64,000 bases of DNA from Marisa cornuarietis (Eukaryota > Mollusca > Gastropoda > Architaenioglossa > Ampullariidae). Below, one piece after another: positions 62,136 to 64,000 of this stretch; within the stretch, counting starts at the first letter, position 1, and the number at the start of each line of letters is the position of its first letter. The notes below the pieces were generated by a model. It worked only from the letters and a program-made list of their open reading frames with translations, had not been told where the DNA came from and did not search any database. The stretch lies in the NCBI GenBank assembly GCA_004794655.1, contig SMMW01000090.1, positions 677,001-741,000 on the forward strand. The letters are read 5' to 3'. A program made the translations under genes and the position numbers.

Positions 62136-64000
62136 GAGGGGTGGGCAAAGTTTTCTTTTTGTAGGCCGGTCTCAGCATTCTAAACAAGGGGTGGGGAACG
62201 TTCGCCGAGACCATTTAGTGTGGCCTTCGGAGAAGCCCTGCTCTAAACCACGCGGCAGGCATTCACACACATACACACACATCACCACCATTTCCTTGGC
62301 TAATTCTTTTAAGTTAAGAAACTTGTCCTTACTTAGCGATTTGAAGAATTGGAAAACGTTTTCGGGATTGAAATAATCCTTCAACACTATGCTGCACTGT
62401 AAATCGATCAGCTCAAGTTGCAGACTATTTGGCAAATGTACCACGTCGACGGTAAGCAGATTTGACGATATTTTCAGATTACTTTCCACATTTTCTAAAA
62501 TTCATCTCACACATCACTCAACTTTTTGTTGTATTTTCTTGCTTCGCAGACACCTACTGTCGATGAGTTCAGGGTAGGAAAGTATTGAAATTTTCTTTCC
62601 TTCGCTTGGGTTGAAAAGAGATCAATTATCCGCTCAAACACTTTCACGGCGAAATGCTATTCATGAACAAGAACGTTTTTACCTTGCAGAGTCTCACCGA
62701 GTCCTTTCAAATGGTCCACGATGTCAGCAAGAAAGGCAAGATCTGCACGCCATTGGATATCACAAAGACATTGTCTTTTCTTTCATTTCTAGAAACAGAA
62801 CTATTTCTTCTCGGAGTTCCCTCCCACGGTTAGCCACCGGACATTTGTGTGGTAGGAAATATTTTTGTGATCGGCTTCAGCTTCCTCCAACAGCGATAAA
62901 AGCTGCCGGTGGTTGAAACTTTTTGTTCTAATAAAACTACGATTTTCGTCACCGTGTTCACAACATGGTTCATCTGTAATAAATGTCTGTAAAGCACTTC
63001 TTATAATACAAAGAAGAAAAGAGACTTCGTAGTCCGTACATGTGTCATGCATCAACCGTTCTAGCAAATTGTGCTCCATGTTCTCTATTCAGCGCATTGT
63101 TATTCTCCTGGATACGCTGATATTCTCGAATTCCTTTTTTTTCCTTTGGACACACGATTTCGACCACATTAAACATGCATTTCTTGAGGAACTCGCTGTC
63201 CACAAACGGTCTAGTCTCGTTTGCAATATTATATTGCTCAATAAAACTCGCTTTCGTTGCTACCTGCTGGGTTCTGCTTTGTTTAGTAAAATGTTTTGTT
63301 GCTCCTTTAACTGTTACGCCAGCTGACGTGACTTTTTCGCCTTTGTTTCTTCGGAAAGTTCACTGCAATAACCTGGATGTTTTGTACTAAAATGCCACTT
63401 CAGACTGTACTCTTTGAAAACTGCGATGTTTTTCCAGCAAATTAAGCACACAGCTTTATATCCAGCATCAGGAAAAAATGCCACGTTGTCTACTCTTTAA
63501 ATTTTCGACACGTTACATCCACATTTCTTTTGTTCCTGTCAACTATTTTGTTGACCTGCTACGGTACTGTCGTACTGCACAAAAATTGCAACCCTTTGTA
63601 CAAGGAGAAACTGAACTTACAACTAGGATCGGACTGTCTGTATGGGAACCTAAACATGTAAAGCCCGCGTTCGACCTATACACATGACATATTCCCGTCA
63701 CTGCGCGATCACAACACCGGTAACCAGTGGTCAGACGGTACTGAAAACAAACTATTAGTCATGCTGCGACAGCCTTTCTTTTGAAGGGAGCAACCGCCGA
63801 TGCTTTCTCACGACTCATCAGACACGTCAGGAGCTTTGCTAGAATGTTACGGACTGCCATTTCTAACGCTAGGTCGTATTTGATAAATTACATATCAATC
63901 AAATTAACCTACGTTAAAATAAAAAAATGAAAACAAGTACACCGTATTTTGGCCGACGGGCCAGTCCAAAGACGTCCGCCGACCGTACTTTGCCCACCCC
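62136..64000 (-). mobile_element. Decayed hAT transposon, right end at window edge
   Basis: The left terminus GGGGTGGGCAAAGT at 62138-62151 is matched by its inverted copy ACTTTGCCCACCCC at 63987-64000, the last bases of the window. The outermost CA/TG and the target duplication lie just outside. Between them the minus strand carries a hAT-type transposase remnant. A second terminus-like GGGGTGGGGAACGTT lies at 62188, inside the left end, suggesting two overlapping or nested hAT ends. Confidence 0.85.
62290..63500 (-). pseudogene. hAT transposase (GTF2IRD2/ZBED-like), broken
   Basis: From about 63470 downwards the minus strand reads AVCLICWKN then KWHFSTKHPG, a C2H2-type BED-like zinc finger. 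Next are FIEQYNIANETRPFVDSEFL and KKCMFNVVEIVCPKEKKG, the conserved N-terminal block of this transposase group. Further down come YHTNVRWLTVGGN (near 62830), then LAFLADIVDHLKGLGETLQ and GKNVLV (near 62700). Last, LPNSLQLELIDLQCSIVLKD and FKSLSKDKFLNLKELAKEM (near 62400-62300) are the C-terminal dimerisation region. Frameshifts and stops between these blocks show a dead gene. This is the group from which vertebrate GTF2IRD2, ZBED5 and FAM200 transposase-like domains derive. The segment after LKELAKEM does not continue into the usual C-terminus. Confidence 0.85.

Noticed and set aside
61710..62214. Two overlapping minus-strand frames of about 90-123 codons upstream of the hAT element
   Set aside because: They overlap in different frames, have no domain, and one runs into the transposon end.
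1..64000. CRISPR arrays, prophage or bacterial operons
   Set aside because: No regularly spaced direct repeats with unique spacers, no dense coding and no ribosome-binding sites; introns and SINEs show eukaryotic DNA.

Overview
This is eukaryotic, repeat-rich DNA with no bacterial-style gene packing. The only host gene I can support is a nuclear receptor of the NR1H/EcR type. It is split into short exons on the minus strand between about 48.3 kb and 24.9 kb. All its inner exons carry GT/AG splice sites and matching reading phases. Its protein is closest in pattern to the ecdysone-receptor/LXR/FXR-like receptors of lophotrochozoans. Together with tRNA-derived SINEs, hAT and Harbinger-like remnants and many (AC)n tracts, this suggests a mollusc, probably a gastropod. 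That placement is inference from family patterns, not from a search.

Layout. 0-5 kb: two inverted copies of a terminal-inverted-repeat MITE and the 3' end of a non-LTR retrotransposon. 7.9-9.7 kb: a perfect 66-bp tandem duplication, then a decayed non-LTR reverse transcriptase on the minus strand. 10-24.8 kb: mostly non-coding, with a long MITE relative carrying a nested dispersed repeat (15.8-17.2 kb), a weak plus-strand promoter candidate (18.6 kb), a SINE (20.6 kb) and a tandem duplication (23.2 kb). 24.9-31.8 kb: six minus-strand EcR exons encoding the end of the A/B region, both zinc fingers, the hinge and the whole ligand-binding domain to the stop. 31.8-48.2 kb: a large intron with an inverted repeat built from tRNA-like sequence, a non-autonomous hAT element, SINEs and a minisatellite. 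48.2 kb: a probable coding first exon in phase with the zinc-finger exon. 58.9-59.5 kb: a GC-rich block ending in a strong donor, a candidate promoter/untranslated first exon. 62.1-64.0 kb: a decayed hAT transposon of the GTF2IRD2/ZBED-like type, cut by the window end.

With the 48.2 kb exon the spliced receptor would have 480 residues: short A/B region, C4 DNA-binding domain (about 98-163), hinge (about 168-250), ligand-binding domain (about 250-480) with an AF-2 helix at the C-terminus. With the first ATG inside the zinc-finger exon it would have 450.

The most interesting signal is in the intron between the two zinc-finger exons. Its 5' splice site is tandemly duplicated exactly 63 bp downstream, so the second donor would add 21 stop-free codons inside the P-box. 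Its 3' splice site is also tandemly duplicated into the intron.
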